The notes: generated by a model from the letters alone, not told the origin. 64,000 nt of DNA from Streptomyces sp. L2 (GCF_004124325.1 NZ_QBDT01000001.1:6200001-6264000), one strand, 5' to 3'; positions 28,355 through 37,332 are shown, counted from the first letter of the stretch. Translations and numbers: made by a program.

Positions 28355-28371
28355 CTGTAACTGTGTTACAG
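28355..28371. promoter_or_regulatory. Probable TetR operator
   Basis: CTGTAACTGTGTTACAG is a perfect inverted repeat (CTGTAAC-TGT-GTTACAG) in the divergent region, 55 bases from the TetR start and 58 bases from the ADC-fold gene start. Size and symmetry fit TetR dimers. Confidence 0.7.
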
Positions 28372-28428
28372 GTGACGGTTCGTCAGCTACCGGCGGGCGG
28401 GGCCCCCGGGAGAAGGGCGGTACGGCGT

Positions 28429-29250
28429 ATGGCACGCGTACGGTACGGCGCACGGACCGAGCGGGAGAGAGCCGCCACCCGCACCGCGAGCGCACGGCTC
28501 CCCGACATCTGGTCCACCGGTGTGGTGGCCGTCTGGGAGACCGACCCGGACGCGGTCGCAGCGGTGCTCCCACCCCCGCTCAAGCCCACCGCGCGCCCCC
28601 TCGCGCGCGTGAACATCAGCAAGGTCGACCTGCCCGGATACCCGCTGGGCGCGGGCTCCTTCGCGGTCGCCGCCGCCCACGGCGCGGTCGACGGCTGGTA
28701 CCCGCTGGTCATGCCGATGACCCACGAGCGCGCCCTCACCGGTGGCCGCGAGGTCTTCGGCGAGCCCAAGAAACTGGGCGAGGTGACGCTCGACCGCGAC
28801 GCGTCCGGCCTGCGCGCCGCGCTGGGCCGCCACGGCATCGACTTCGTGGAGGTGTGCGGCACCGTCGACGGCGACCTGCCCCTGCCGGAGCCGTCCCGCA
28901 AGACCGACTTCTACTTCAAGTTCCTGCCCGCCGTCGACGGGTCCGGCTTCGACGGCGACCCCTTGCTGGTGCACTGCGTCCGCCACGAGAGGACACGTCG
29001 GCTGCGACGGGTCACCGGCGAGGTCGTGCTGCGCGAGTCCCCCTACGACCCCGTGGCCGACCTCCCGGTGCTGCGCCTGCTGGACCTCACCCTCGGCGAG
29101 AAGACCAGCGACCAGAGCGGCCGGGTCGTCGAACGCGCCGACGCGCGTGCCCTGCTGCCGTACGTCCACCAGCGCTACGACGACCCTCTTCAGATCCTCG
29201 ACGCGCCCCCGGAGCAGGCCTCCGAGGCACCGTCGGAAGGGAGTCACTGA
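28429..29250 (+). CDS. Acetoacetate decarboxylase-fold protein
   Basis: 273 residues. ADC-family features: PPLKPTARPLARVNIS, and the lysine pair in REVFGEPKKLGEVTL, where the second lysine corresponds to the Schiff-base lysine of acetoacetate decarboxylase, then KTDFYFKFLP. Actinobacterial members often sit in catabolic operons with SDR and amidohydrolase genes and may be hydratases, aldolases or decarboxylases of ring-cleavage products. ATG 28429 begins MARVRYGART. The stop overlaps the SDR ATG by 1 base (TGATG). Confidence 0.86.
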   Translation: MARVRYGARTERERAATRTASARLPDIWSTGVVAVWETDPDAVAAVLPPPLKPTARPLARVNISKVDLPGYPLGAGSFAVAAAHGAVDGWYPLVMPMTHERALTGGREVFGEPKKLGEVTLDRDASGLRAALGRHGIDFVEVCGTVDGDLPLPEPSRKTDFYFKFLPAVDGSGFDGDPLLVHCVRHERTRRLRRVTGEVVLRESPYDPVADLPVLRLLDLTLGEKTSDQSGRVVERADARALLPYVHQRYDDPLQILDAPPEQASEAPSEGSH

Positions 29251-30134
29251 TGGACCTCCGCGCGGGACAGGTGGCCGTCGTCACCGGAGCGGCGAGCGGC
29301 ATCGGCCTCGCCATGGCCCGGCGGTTCGCCGCCGAGGGACTGAAGGTCGTCCTCGCCGACGTCGAGGAGACCGCCCTGGACAAGGCCGCCGCCGACCTGC
29401 GGGCGACGGGCGCCGACGTGCACGCGCGCGTGGTCGACGTCGGCGTGCGCGAACAGGTCGTCGCTCTCGCCGAGTCGGCGTACGACACCTACGGCGCCGT
29501 GCACCTGCTGTGCAACAACGCCGGGGTCGGCTCCGGCGCCGAGGGCCGCATGTGGGAGCACGAGCCGAACGACTGGCAGTGGGCCTTCAACGTCAACGTG
29601 TGGGGCGTCTTCCACGGCGTCCAGGCGTTCGTGCCACGGATGATCAAGTCGGGTCAACCCGGTCATGTCGTCAACACGTCCTCCGGTGACGGCGGCATCG
29701 CCCCGCTGCCCACCGCCTCCGTCTATGCCGTCACCAAGGCCGCCGTCGTCACCCTGACCGAGTCGCTCTACGCCCACCTCAGGGCGGAGCACGCGCGCGT
29801 GGGCGCCTCCGTGCTCTTCCCGGGCCCGCACATGCTGCGCACCGGCCTGTGGGAGTCGCACCGCAACCGGCCCGCCCGCTACGCCAAGCAGCGGCCCCGC
29901 AGAACCCCGTACCGCAGCCTCGGCCAGTGGGAGGCCGCCATGCGCGAGGCCGGCCAGGAGGTCCGCTTCACGCCCGTCGAGGACGTCGCCGACCTGGTCG
30001 TGTCCGGCGTCCGCGCCGACCGCTTCTGGCTGCTGCCCGAGAGCGAGCACAGCGACGCCCAGATCCGCGCGCGGGCCCGGTCGATGCTGGACCGCGCGAA
30101 CCCGTCGTACCTCGAAGGCTTCATTCTCGACTGA
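29250..30134 (+). CDS. Short-chain dehydrogenase/reductase
   Basis: 294 residues. Complete SDR signature: VVTGAASGIGLAMARRF, LLCNNAGVGSG, a serine strand VVNTSSGDGG and the active site SVYAVTKAAV (YxxxK). The C-terminal 60 residues are longer than in FabG-type members and contain LRTGLWESHRNRPARYAKQR. Substrate unknown; context suggests oxidation of a hydroxy intermediate in the cluster. Translation is coupled to the ADC-fold gene. The stop codon lies inside a 9-base tandem repeat. Confidence 0.92.
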   Translation: MDLRAGQVAVVTGAASGIGLAMARRFAAEGLKVVLADVEETALDKAAADLRATGADVHARVVDVGVREQVVALAESAYDTYGAVHLLCNNAGVGSGAEGRMWEHEPNDWQWAFNVNVWGVFHGVQAFVPRMIKSGQPGHVVNTSSGDGGIAPLPTASVYAVTKAAVVTLTESLYAHLRAEHARVGASVLFPGPHMLRTGLWESHRNRPARYAKQRPRRTPYRSLGQWEAAMREAGQEVRFTPVEDVADLVVSGVRADRFWLLPESEHSDAQIRARARSMLDRANPSYLEGFILD

Positions 30135-30191
30135 CTCGACTGACTCGACTGACTCGACTGACTCGACTGACTCGACCGACTCGACCGACTT
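30126..30191. repeat. 9-bp tandem repeat spanning the SDR stop codon
   Basis: CTGACTCGA is repeated five times from about 30131, followed by CCGACTCGA and CCGACTTGA. The first unit supplies the TGA stop of the SDR; the tract fills most of the gap before the amidohydrolase. In another frame it would code for an endless short repeat, which is not a gene. Confidence 0.9.
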
Positions 30192-30219
30192 GACCCAGTT
30201 GACCGACCGGGAGGCTGCC

Positions 30220-31518
30220 ATGGCCGGCCAGGACCCGTACCTGATCATCTCCTCCGACTGTCACGCCGGGCTGCCCACCGAGCGGTACCGGCCCTACCTG
30301 GAGTCCCGCTTCCACCGGGACTTCGACGATTTCCTCGCCGGCCGCGACCGGCGGCGCGAGGAGATGACCCGGCTCGGCATCCGCAACGAGGCGTTCGCGG
30401 ACAAGTGGTTCCAGGACAACGAGGAGGGCCTGCGCGGCGGCTGGGACAGCGCGCAGCGCCTGAAGGAGCTGGACGGCGACGGGGTGGCCGCCGAGGTCGT
30501 CTTCCCCGACGCCGACGCGGTGGACAGCCGGACGGCGGCTCCCTTCGGCGTGGGCCTCGGCCTGTCCGGCGACCACGACCCCGAACTGGGCATGGCCGGC
30601 GCCCGCGCCCACAACCGCTGGCTCGCGGAGTTCGTCTCCGAGCACCCCGAGCGGCACTGCGGAGTCGCCCTGCTGCCCGTCACCGCCGAGACCGGCGCCG
30701 TCGTCGCCGAGATCCACCGGGCCCGGGAGTCCGGCCTCGGCGCGCTGATGATCCCGGCCATGTGGGCCGGCAAGGAGCCGTACCACGACCGCCGTTACGA
30801 CCCCGTGTGGGCGGCGGCCGCCGAGTGCCAGATGCCCGTGCTCACCCACTCCGGCGCGGCCCCGAGGGACGAGTACGGCGACCACCTCGGCATCTACGTC
30901 AGCGAGGTGACCTGGTGGCCCGCCCGCCCCCTGTGGTTCCTGCTCTGGTCCGGCGTGTTCGAACGCCACCCCGGGCTGCGGTTCGGGGTCGCCGAGTCGG
31001 GCTGCTGGTGGCTGCCGAACCTGCTGTGGTTCATGGACCGCCTCTACCTCGGCGCGCACGGCGGCAAGAAGCTCTCCCCGTTCCAGGAGCTGAAACGCGC
31101 GCCCCACGAGTACCTGGACCGGCAGGTGTTCGTGTGCGCCACCAACACCAAGCGGCGCGAACTCGCCCAGCGCTACGAGATCGGCGTCGACAACATCCTG
31201 TGGGGCAGCGACTTCCCGCACCCGGAGGGCACCTGGCCCGACACGCGCGCGTGGCTGCGCCGCACCTTCCACGACATTCCGGTCGCCGAGACCCGCCGCA
31301 TGCTGGGCCTGGCCGCGGCCGAGGCGTTCGGCTTCGACGTCGGCAGGCTGACCCCGCTGGCCCACCGCATCGGCCCGACCCCCGCCGACCTCGGCCAGAG
31401 CGCCGACCAGACGGCCGTGGAAGACTCCTGGGCCCGCTCCCGCGAGGTGGGCCGGCACTGGCTCACCGGCCACGACTTCCCCGTGCTGGGGCCCGCGCCC
31501 ACGGAGGCGGACCGGTGA
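30220..31518 (+). CDS. Amidohydrolase 2 family protein, copy 1
   Basis: 432 residues. TIM-barrel metal-dependent hydrolase or decarboxylase (PF04909 type). The N-terminal metal motif is IISSDCHAGLP, HSGAAPRDEYG is a mid-barrel histidine, and ILWGSDFPHPEGTWPD carries the late aspartate. Family members include ACMSD and gamma-resorcylate decarboxylase. ATG 30220 has GGGAGG 5 bases upstream; the alternative TTG 30190 lies inside the repeat. It overlaps the second amidohydrolase gene by 4 bases, so the two may form a heteromer. Confidence 0.88.
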   Translation: MAGQDPYLIISSDCHAGLPTERYRPYLESRFHRDFDDFLAGRDRRREEMTRLGIRNEAFADKWFQDNEEGLRGGWDSAQRLKELDGDGVAAEVVFPDADAVDSRTAAPFGVGLGLSGDHDPELGMAGARAHNRWLAEFVSEHPERHCGVALLPVTAETGAVVAEIHRARESGLGALMIPAMWAGKEPYHDRRYDPVWAAAAECQMPVLTHSGAAPRDEYGDHLGIYVSEVTWWPARPLWFLLWSGVFERHPGLRFGVAESGCWWLPNLLWFMDRLYLGAHGGKKLSPFQELKRAPHEYLDRQVFVCATNTKRRELAQRYEIGVDNILWGSDFPHPEGTWPDTRAWLRRTFHDIPVAETRRMLGLAAAEAFGFDVGRLTPLAHRIGPTPADLGQSADQTAVEDSWARSREVGRHWLTGHDFPVLGPAPTEADR

Positions 31519-32807
31519 GCACCGACGACCGGAACGGCGACGACCGACACGCCCCCGACCGGCACGGCGACGACCGACCCATCGACGAGCGGTACACCGT
31601 CATCTCCGCCGACTGCCACGCCGGCGCCGACCTCCTCGACTACCAGCCCTACCTGGAGCGCCGCTTCCACGACGACTTCGACGCCTGGGCGGCCACGTAC
31701 GTCAACCCCTACGAGAACCTGCTCGCCGACTCCGCCGACCGGAACTGGGACTCCGGGCGGCGGCTGGCGGAGCTGGAGGCGGACGGGATCGTCGCCGAGG
31801 TCGTCTTCCCGAACACCATCCCGCCGTTCTTCCCGTCCGGCTCGCTCATGGCCCCCGCCCCCACCGCCGGGGAGTTCGAGCGGCGCTGGGCGGGCCTGCG
31901 CGCCCACAACCGCTGGCTCGCGGACTTCTGCGCCGCCGCGCCGGGCCGTCGGGCGGGCGTCTTCCAGATCCTCCTGAACGACGTCGAGGAGGCCGTCGCG
32001 GAGATCCGCCGGTGCGTGGCGGCCGGCCTGACGGGCGGTCTGCTGCTGCCCGGCACCCCGCCCGGCTCCGGCCTCCCCGAACTCCACGCGCGCGTGTACG
32101 ACCCGATCTGGGCGGTCTGCGCCGAGCTGGGCGTCCCCGTCAACCACCACGCCGGGTCCGCCTCCCCGCCGCTCGGCGACGAACCGGCCGCCCGCGCGGT
32201 CTTCATGGTCGAGACGACCTGGTTCTCCCACCGCGCCCTGTGGCACCTCGTCTTCGGCGGCGCCTTCCGCCGTCACCCCGGCCTGCGGCTCGTCCTCACC
32301 GAGCAGGGCTCCGGCTGGATCCCCGGGGTGCTCGACATGCTGGACTACTACCACGAGCGGCTGGTCGCCTCCGCCTCCCGGGCCGACACCGCGGAGGCCA
32401 AGTTCGGCGTCGGGCTGGCCGACGGCATGGGCGGCCCGCCCTCCCGGGTGTGGCGGGACAACTGCTTCGTCGGCGCCAGCTTCATGCGCCCGCACGAGGT
32501 CCCGCTGCGCGACCGCATCGGCGTCGACAAGATCATGTGGGGCAGCGACTACCCGCACGACGAGGGCACCCACCCCTACACCCGCGAAGCCCTCCGCTTC
32601 TCCTGCGCGGGCGTCCCGCGCGCGGAGCTGGCGGCCATGCTCGGCGGCAACGCGGCCCGCGTCTACGGCTTCGACCTCGCCTTCCTCGACGCCGTCGCGG
32701 CCAAGGCCGGCCCCACGGTCGCCGAGATCGCCGAGCCGCTCGACGAACCGCCCCCCGGCGCGACCAGCCCGGTCTTCGCCCGAGGAGCGTCGGTACGCGT
32801 CTGGTGA
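31515..32807 (+). CDS. Amidohydrolase 2 family protein, copy 2
   Basis: 430 residues, a paralogue of the preceding gene: VISADCHAGADLLDYQPYLE, NHHAGSASPPLG, ETTWFSHRALWHLVFGGAFR, MWGSDYPHDEGTHPY. The first 25 residues are a hydrophilic Asp/Arg/His run (TDDRNGDDRHAPDRHGDDR), probably disordered. GTG 31515 overlaps the previous stop. Two different but adjacent members suggest sequential or hetero-oligomeric action on a related substrate; the reaction is not deducible. Confidence 0.88.
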   Translation: MSTDDRNGDDRHAPDRHGDDRPIDERYTVISADCHAGADLLDYQPYLERRFHDDFDAWAATYVNPYENLLADSADRNWDSGRRLAELEADGIVAEVVFPNTIPPFFPSGSLMAPAPTAGEFERRWAGLRAHNRWLADFCAAAPGRRAGVFQILLNDVEEAVAEIRRCVAAGLTGGLLLPGTPPGSGLPELHARVYDPIWAVCAELGVPVNHHAGSASPPLGDEPAARAVFMVETTWFSHRALWHLVFGGAFRRHPGLRLVLTEQGSGWIPGVLDMLDYYHERLVASASRADTAEAKFGVGLADGMGGPPSRVWRDNCFVGASFMRPHEVPLRDRIGVDKIMWGSDYPHDEGTHPYTREALRFSCAGVPRAELAAMLGGNAARVYGFDLAFLDAVAAKAGPTVAEIAEPLDEPPPGATSPVFARGASVRVW

Positions 32808-32831
32808 CACGCGGGGTGCCATCCTCCGTCT

Positions 32832-33542
32832 GTGACCGAACCGACCCACGAGGAGAACCACGGGGGCGCGCTCGCCGCCCGGCTGAACTGGCTGCGGGCC
32901 GCCGTGCTCGGCGCGAACGACGGCATCGTCTCCACCGCGGGCATCGTCGTCGGCGTGGCCGGGGCCACCGACGACCGCGCCGCCCTGCTCACCGCCGGCC
33001 TCGCCGGACTGCTCGCCGGGTCGATGTCCATGGCGGCCGGCGAATACGTCTCCGTGTCCACGCAGCGCGACTCCGAGATGGCCGCGCTGGCCGTGGAACG
33101 CCGGGAGCTGAGGGAACAGCCGGACGCCGAACTGCGGGAACTCACCGAACTGCTCCGCGCGCGCGGCCTGTCCCGGGAGGTGGCCCGCGAGGCCGCTGAG
33201 CAGCTCACCGCGCGGGACGCGCTGCGCGCCCACGCCAGCGTGGAGCTGGGCATCGACCCCGACGAGCTGACCAACCCCTGGCACGCCGCCTGGGCGAGCT
33301 TCGTGGCCTTCACTGTGGGCGCCCTGCTGCCCCTGCTGGCCATCGTCCTGCCGTCCGCCCACTGGCGGCTGCTCGTCACCGTGCTCTCCGTGCTCGCCGC
33401 GCTCGTCATCACCGGCTGGAGCAGCGCCCGGCTCGGCGCGGCGGCCCCGGGCCGGGCGGTCCTGCGCAACGTCCTGGGCGGCGCGCTCGCCATGGCCGTC
33501 ACCTACGTCGCCGGCAGCCTGCTGGGAGCGGCCGGGGTGTAG
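32832..33542 (+). CDS. VIT1/CCC1 family iron/manganese transporter
   Basis: 236 residues. The family signature LRAAVLGANDGIVSTAGIVV is at the first membrane helix, and GSMSMAAGEYVSVSTQRDSE precedes the cytoplasmic metal-binding helical region, which is rich in glutamate. Three more helices follow (FVAFTVGALLPLLAIVLPS, VLSVLAALVI, VLGGALAMAVTYVAGSLLG). Exports or sequesters ferrous iron or manganese in known members. Start GTG 32832. It is 24 bases after the amidohydrolase stop but need not belong to the same pathway. Confidence 0.93.
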   Translation: MTEPTHEENHGGALAARLNWLRAAVLGANDGIVSTAGIVVGVAGATDDRAALLTAGLAGLLAGSMSMAAGEYVSVSTQRDSEMAALAVERRELREQPDAELRELTELLRARGLSREVAREAAEQLTARDALRAHASVELGIDPDELTNPWHAAWASFVAFTVGALLPLLAIVLPSAHWRLLVTVLSVLAALVITGWSSARLGAAAPGRAVLRNVLGGALAMAVTYVAGSLLGAAGV

Positions 33543-33667
33543 TCCCGCAGGTCCGGGGGCGCCCCGCGCGTCGCGGCCCCGGCCCGGCGCGGCGTACGGT
33601 GAGGTGCGCCCGACCACCCCCAGGGCACACCGCACCACTTCGCACGAGCACGAGAAGGACCCTCGCC

Positions 33668-34732
33668 ATGCGCGCCACCACCATCCACGCCCCGTACGAC
33701 ATGCGCGTGGAGGACGTCCCCGACCCGGTGGTGCAACTGCCCACCGACGCCGTCGTGCGCGTGCTGCGCGCCTGCGTCTGCGGCAGCGACCTGTGGGCCT
33801 ACCGCGGCGAGGCGGCCCGGCAGCCGGGGCAGCGCATCGGCCACGAGTTCCTCGGGATCGTCGAGGAGACCGGCTCGGAGGTGGGCACCATCCGCACCGG
33901 AGACCTGGTCGTCGCGCCCTTCATGTGGTCCGACGGCGTCTGCGACTACTGCCGCGAGGGCCTGACGACGTCCTGCGAGCACGGCGGCTTCTGGGGCTCC
34001 GTCGGCTACGACGGCGGCCAGGGCGAGGCGGTGCGCGTGCCGTTCGCCGACGGCACCCTCGTCCGGCTGCCCAAGGAGGCCGCCTCCGACGACCATCTGC
34101 TGTCCGCGCTGCTGACCCTCTCCGACGTCCTGGGCACGGGCCACCACGCGGCGCTCGGCGCGGGCGTCCGCCCCGGCGCCACGGTCGCCGTCGTCGGGGA
34201 CGGCGCCGTCGGCCTGTGCGCCGTGCTGGCCGCCAAGAGGCTGGGCGCCGAGCGGATCATCGCCCTGGGCCGGCACGCGGTGCGGACCGACATCGCGCGC
34301 CGCTTCGGTGCCACCGACGTGGTCGCCGAGCGCGGGGAGGCGGCCGTCGAGGCCGTGCGCGCCCTGACCCGCGGCCAGGGCGCGCACGCGGTCGTCGAGG
34401 CGGTCGGCACCGAGCAGTCGATGCGGACGGCCGTCGAGATCACGCGCGACGGCGGCGCGATCGGCTTCGTCGGCGTCCCGCACGGCAGCGGCACCGGCCT
34501 GGACCTCGGCGTGATGTTCGACCGGAACATCGCCCTGCGCGGCGGCGTCGCCCCCGTCCGCACCTACATCCCCGAGCTGCTGCCCGACGTCCTGTCCGGC
34601 ACGATCGACCCCTCCCCGGTGTTCGACATGACCGTCGGCATCGAGGACGTGCCCGAGGGCTACAAAGCCATGGACGAGCGGACGGCGCTCAAGGTGCTGG
34701 TGACGAACGGCACGCATCCCACCCGGGGTTGA
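33668..34732 (+). CDS. Zinc-dependent alcohol dehydrogenase family protein
   Basis: 354 residues of the medium-chain dehydrogenase family. Catalytic zinc ligands appear in RACVCGSDLWAYRG and GHEFLGIVEE; the structural zinc loop is reduced to CDYCREGLTTSCEHG. The cofactor-binding motif is VAVVGDGAVGLCAVLAAK. Similar Streptomyces proteins are called IMP or sorbitol-type dehydrogenases without proven substrates. ATG 33668 begins MRATTIHAPYD. The stop is followed by the end of the convergent CoA-transferase gene. Confidence 0.92.
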   Translation: MRATTIHAPYDMRVEDVPDPVVQLPTDAVVRVLRACVCGSDLWAYRGEAARQPGQRIGHEFLGIVEETGSEVGTIRTGDLVVAPFMWSDGVCDYCREGLTTSCEHGGFWGSVGYDGGQGEAVRVPFADGTLVRLPKEAASDDHLLSALLTLSDVLGTGHHAALGAGVRPGATVAVVGDGAVGLCAVLAAKRLGAERIIALGRHAVRTDIARRFGATDVVAERGEAAVEAVRALTRGQGAHAVVEAVGTEQSMRTAVEITRDGGAIGFVGVPHGSGTGLDLGVMFDRNIALRGGVAPVRTYIPELLPDVLSGTIDPSPVFDMTVGIEDVPEGYKAMDERTALKVLVTNGTHPTRG

Positions 34733-34747
34733 GCCACTGGGCGTACT

Positions 34748-34763
34748 GAATCAACGTTGATTC
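34748..34763. promoter_or_regulatory. 16-bp perfect palindrome at the end of the CoA-transferase gene
   Basis: GAATCAACGTTGATTC is a perfect palindrome overlapping the CoA-transferase stop codon. Its half-site ATCAA/TTGAT is the same as in the palindromes upstream of that gene, so one regulator could bind both ends. Confidence 0.5.
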
Positions 34764-36133
34764 CAGCGGGCGGGGTCCGAGCCCCACGGCACCGGCGGGC
34801 GCGCCCAGTCCGTGGGCCCGCCGGCGAAGGACACGGGCGGCAGGGCATGCCGCAGCTCGCCCAGGGGGCCGGCCGTCTCCGTCACCCAGGCGTCCGGACC
34901 CTCGTACGAGGTGCCCGGGACGGGATCCGGCCGGAGTCCGCCCGTCAGCCACTGCGCGGTGCGGGCCAGAGCCAGCCGGACCGTCCGGCCCCCGCCGTCG
35001 TACGACCGCTCGGTCAGCGCCCGCAGTACGGCCGCCGCCAGCAGGTATCCGGTGCCGTGGTCCAGCGCCTGGGCGGGCAGGGCGCCGGGCCGGCCGTCCG
35101 TACCCTCGATGGCGGCGATGCCCGTCGCGACCTGCACGAGGCTGTCGAAGCCGCGCCGCCCGGCCCACGGCCCGTGCGCGCCCCACGCCGACACCTGCGC
35201 GACGACCAGTCCCGGCCGCCGCTCGGCCAGCGCCTCCGGGGAGAGGCCGAAACGGTCCAGGGCGCCCGGCCGGTACCCGGTGACCACGACGTCCGCCGAG
35301 GCCAGCAGCTCCTCGAAGGCCGCCCGGTCGGTGTCCAGATCGAGCAGCGCCGAGCGCTTGCCGAAGCCCGTGTCCGCGTGCTGGTCGGCGAGTTCGGGCA
35401 GCCGCGGAGCGTCCAGGCGGAGCACGTCGGCGCCCAGCAGGGCCAGCGTGCGGGTGGCGACCGGGCCGGCGAGGACGCGGGTCAGGTCCAGGACCCGCAG
35501 CCCGGCGGCCGGCAGCAGGGGAGAGGCGGGAGGGACTGTGGCCGGGAGCGTACGCGCGCGTGCCGGGGCCGTCCGTTCCCGCTCGACCAGCGGCCGTGCG
35601 GCCACGGCAGCGGCCTGCGCGTGCCCGGGCCACTCCTGTGGGGTGCGCAGGGCCACGGCGAGCCCGCCGGCGCCGTACACCGACTCCTCCACCTCCAGCG
35701 CGGGCAGTTCGCCGATCCGGCCGGCCACGTCCTCCACCGAGGCGTCCTCCGCCAGGCCCAGCGCACCGAGCAACCGGGCCCGGTGGTGGGGGTAGTTGGC
35801 GTGGGTGCGGACCCAGCCGTCGGCGGCCGGCCAGAACCGGGACAGCGGCGCGAAGGAGACCGGCGTCCGCCCGTCGATCCGCACCAGCCGCTCACTGTGG
35901 AAGGCGGCGGCGACCGCCCCGTCGTCGACGCGCACCTCCGGCACCTCGGCGAGCCCGGCCCGGCGAGCCCCCAGCTCGGCGGCGGCCAGCGCGCACGCCC
36001 CGACGCAGGCGCGGGCCAGTTCCCGGACGGGAAGGCGGGCGGCGAGGGCGCCCTCCCGCGGCACGGTGGTGACCCGCGCGAGAAGGGCAGGGTCACCACC
36101 GAGAGCGGACCATGCGCTCGTGATTCCAGTCAT
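34751..36133 (-). CDS. Class III CoA-transferase (CaiB/BaiF family)
   Basis: 460 residues. Family segments: GLRVLDLTRVLAGPVATRTL followed by LLGADVLRLDAP, FGKRSALLDLDTDRAAFEEL, ADVVVTGYRPGALDRFGLSP and WGAHGPWAGRRGFDSLVQVA, where the aspartate after GF is the usual catalytic residue. An N-terminal 200-residue region resembles a second, degenerate transferase domain, as in fused members. ATG 36133 (MTGITSAWSALGG) is preferred over upstream in-frame ATG and TTG codons inside the palindromic promoter. Convergent with the zinc dehydrogenase; divergent from moaA. Confidence 0.9.
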   Translation of the reverse strand: MTGITSAWSALGGDPALLARVTTVPREGALAARLPVRELARACVGACALAAAELGARRAGLAEVPEVRVDDGAVAAAFHSERLVRIDGRTPVSFAPLSRFWPAADGWVRTHANYPHHRARLLGALGLAEDASVEDVAGRIGELPALEVEESVYGAGGLAVALRTPQEWPGHAQAAAVAARPLVERERTAPARARTLPATVPPASPLLPAAGLRVLDLTRVLAGPVATRTLALLGADVLRLDAPRLPELADQHADTGFGKRSALLDLDTDRAAFEELLASADVVVTGYRPGALDRFGLSPEALAERRPGLVVAQVSAWGAHGPWAGRRGFDSLVQVATGIAAIEGTDGRPGALPAQALDHGTGYLLAAAVLRALTERSYDGGGRTVRLALARTAQWLTGGLRPDPVPGTSYEGPDAWVTETAGPLGELRHALPPVSFAGGPTDWARPPVPWGSDPARWNQR

Positions 36134-36150
36134 GACTTCACTATGCATGA

Positions 36151-36179
36151 TTGATGCAATCAACATTGATTGAATCAAT
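36151..36179. promoter_or_regulatory. Paired TTGAT/ATCAA palindromes between CoA-transferase and moaA
   Basis: TTGATGCAATCAA (36151-36163) and ATTGATTGAATCAAT (36165-36179) are adjacent palindromes in an AT-rich island, unusual for this genome. They lie just upstream of the CoA-transferase start and are a strong candidate operator. Confidence 0.65.
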
Positions 36180-36335
36180 ATGAGGTCTCGCGTCGTAGGG
36201 TCCTACGACGAGCCCGTCCCCCACCTCGTCGGATCGGGCCGCTCTCGATGTCACTGGTCTCACGTAGGCTCACAGGTGACGGAGACCACCTGCGTGGCGG
36301 AAAATGGAGTGATCCGGAAGAGGGAGGGGGCCGAC

Positions 36336-37325
36336 GTGCTCATCGACACCTACGGCCGAGTGGCCACCGACCTGCGGGTCTCACTGACCGACCGGTGCAA
36401 CCTGCGCTGCACGTACTGCATGCCCGAAGAGGGCCTGCAGTGGCTGGCCAAGCCCGACCTGCTCACGGACGACGAGATCGTCCGCCTCATCGACATCGCG
36501 GTCCGCCTGCTCGGTGTCGAGGAGGTTCGCTTCACCGGCGGCGAGCCCCTGCTCCGCCCCGGCCTCGTCGGCATCGTCGAGCGCGTCGCGGCCCTCGCCC
36601 CGCGCCCCCAGATGTCCCTCACCACCAACGGCATCGGCCTGCGCCGCACCGCGACCGCCCTGAAGGCGGCGGGCCTGGACCGGGTCAACGTCTCCCTGGA
36701 CACCCTCCGCCCGGACGTCTTCAAGGCCCTCACCCGTCGCGACCGCCACAAGGACGTCCTCGAAGGACTCCAGGCCGCCCGCGAGGCCGGCCTCACCCCG
36801 GTCAAGGTCAACACCGTCCTGATGCCCGGCCTGAACGAGGACGAGGCCCCCGACCTGCTGGCCTGGGCCCTGGAGCACGACTACGAACTGCGCTTCATCG
36901 AGCAGATGCCCCTGGACGCCCAGCACGGCTGGAAGCGCGAGGGCATGGTCACCGCCGGCGACATCCTCGCCTCCCTGCGCACCCGCTTCGACCTCACCCC
37001 CGAGGGCGCGGACGAGCGCGGCTCCGCCCCGGCGGAGCGCTGGCTGGTCGACGGCGGCCCGTACCGGGTGGGCGTGATCGCCTCGGTCACCCGCCCGTTC
37101 TGCGCGGCCTGCGACCGCACCCGCCTCACGGCCGACGGCCAGGTCCGCACCTGTCTGTTCGCGACCGAGGAGACCGACCTGCGCGCGGCCCTGCGCTCCG
37201 ACGCCCCGGACGAGGAGATCGCCCGCATCTGGCGCCTGGCGATGTGGGGCAAGAAGGCCGGCGCCGGCCTCGACGACCCGTCCTTCGTCCAGCCGGACCG
37301 CCCGATGTCGGCGATCGGCGGCTAG
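36336..37325 (+). CDS. moaA: GTP 3',8-cyclase MoaA
   Basis: Radical SAM enzyme that, with MoaC, converts GTP to cyclic pyranopterin monophosphate in molybdenum cofactor synthesis. 329 residues, the usual length. The N-terminal cluster motif CNLRCTYC binds a [4Fe-4S] and SAM; the C-terminal cluster motif CAACDRTRLTADGQVRTC binds GTP; the C-terminus ends in the conserved Gly-Gly (SAIGG). GTG 36336 has GGAGGGGG 5-6 bases upstream. The frame is open back to 36180, but that extension contains no family sequence. Confidence 0.95.
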   Translation: MLIDTYGRVATDLRVSLTDRCNLRCTYCMPEEGLQWLAKPDLLTDDEIVRLIDIAVRLLGVEEVRFTGGEPLLRPGLVGIVERVAALAPRPQMSLTTNGIGLRRTATALKAAGLDRVNVSLDTLRPDVFKALTRRDRHKDVLEGLQAAREAGLTPVKVNTVLMPGLNEDEAPDLLAWALEHDYELRFIEQMPLDAQHGWKREGMVTAGDILASLRTRFDLTPEGADERGSAPAERWLVDGGPYRVGVIASVTRPFCAACDRTRLTADGQVRTCLFATEETDLRAALRSDAPDEEIARIWRLAMWGKKAGAGLDDPSFVQPDRPMSAIGG

Positions 37326-37332
37326 CGGCCAG

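Noticed and set aside
29244..30248. Minus-strand frame with an ESVESV repeat
   Set aside because: Produced by the 9-base repeat and the antisense of the SDR gene.
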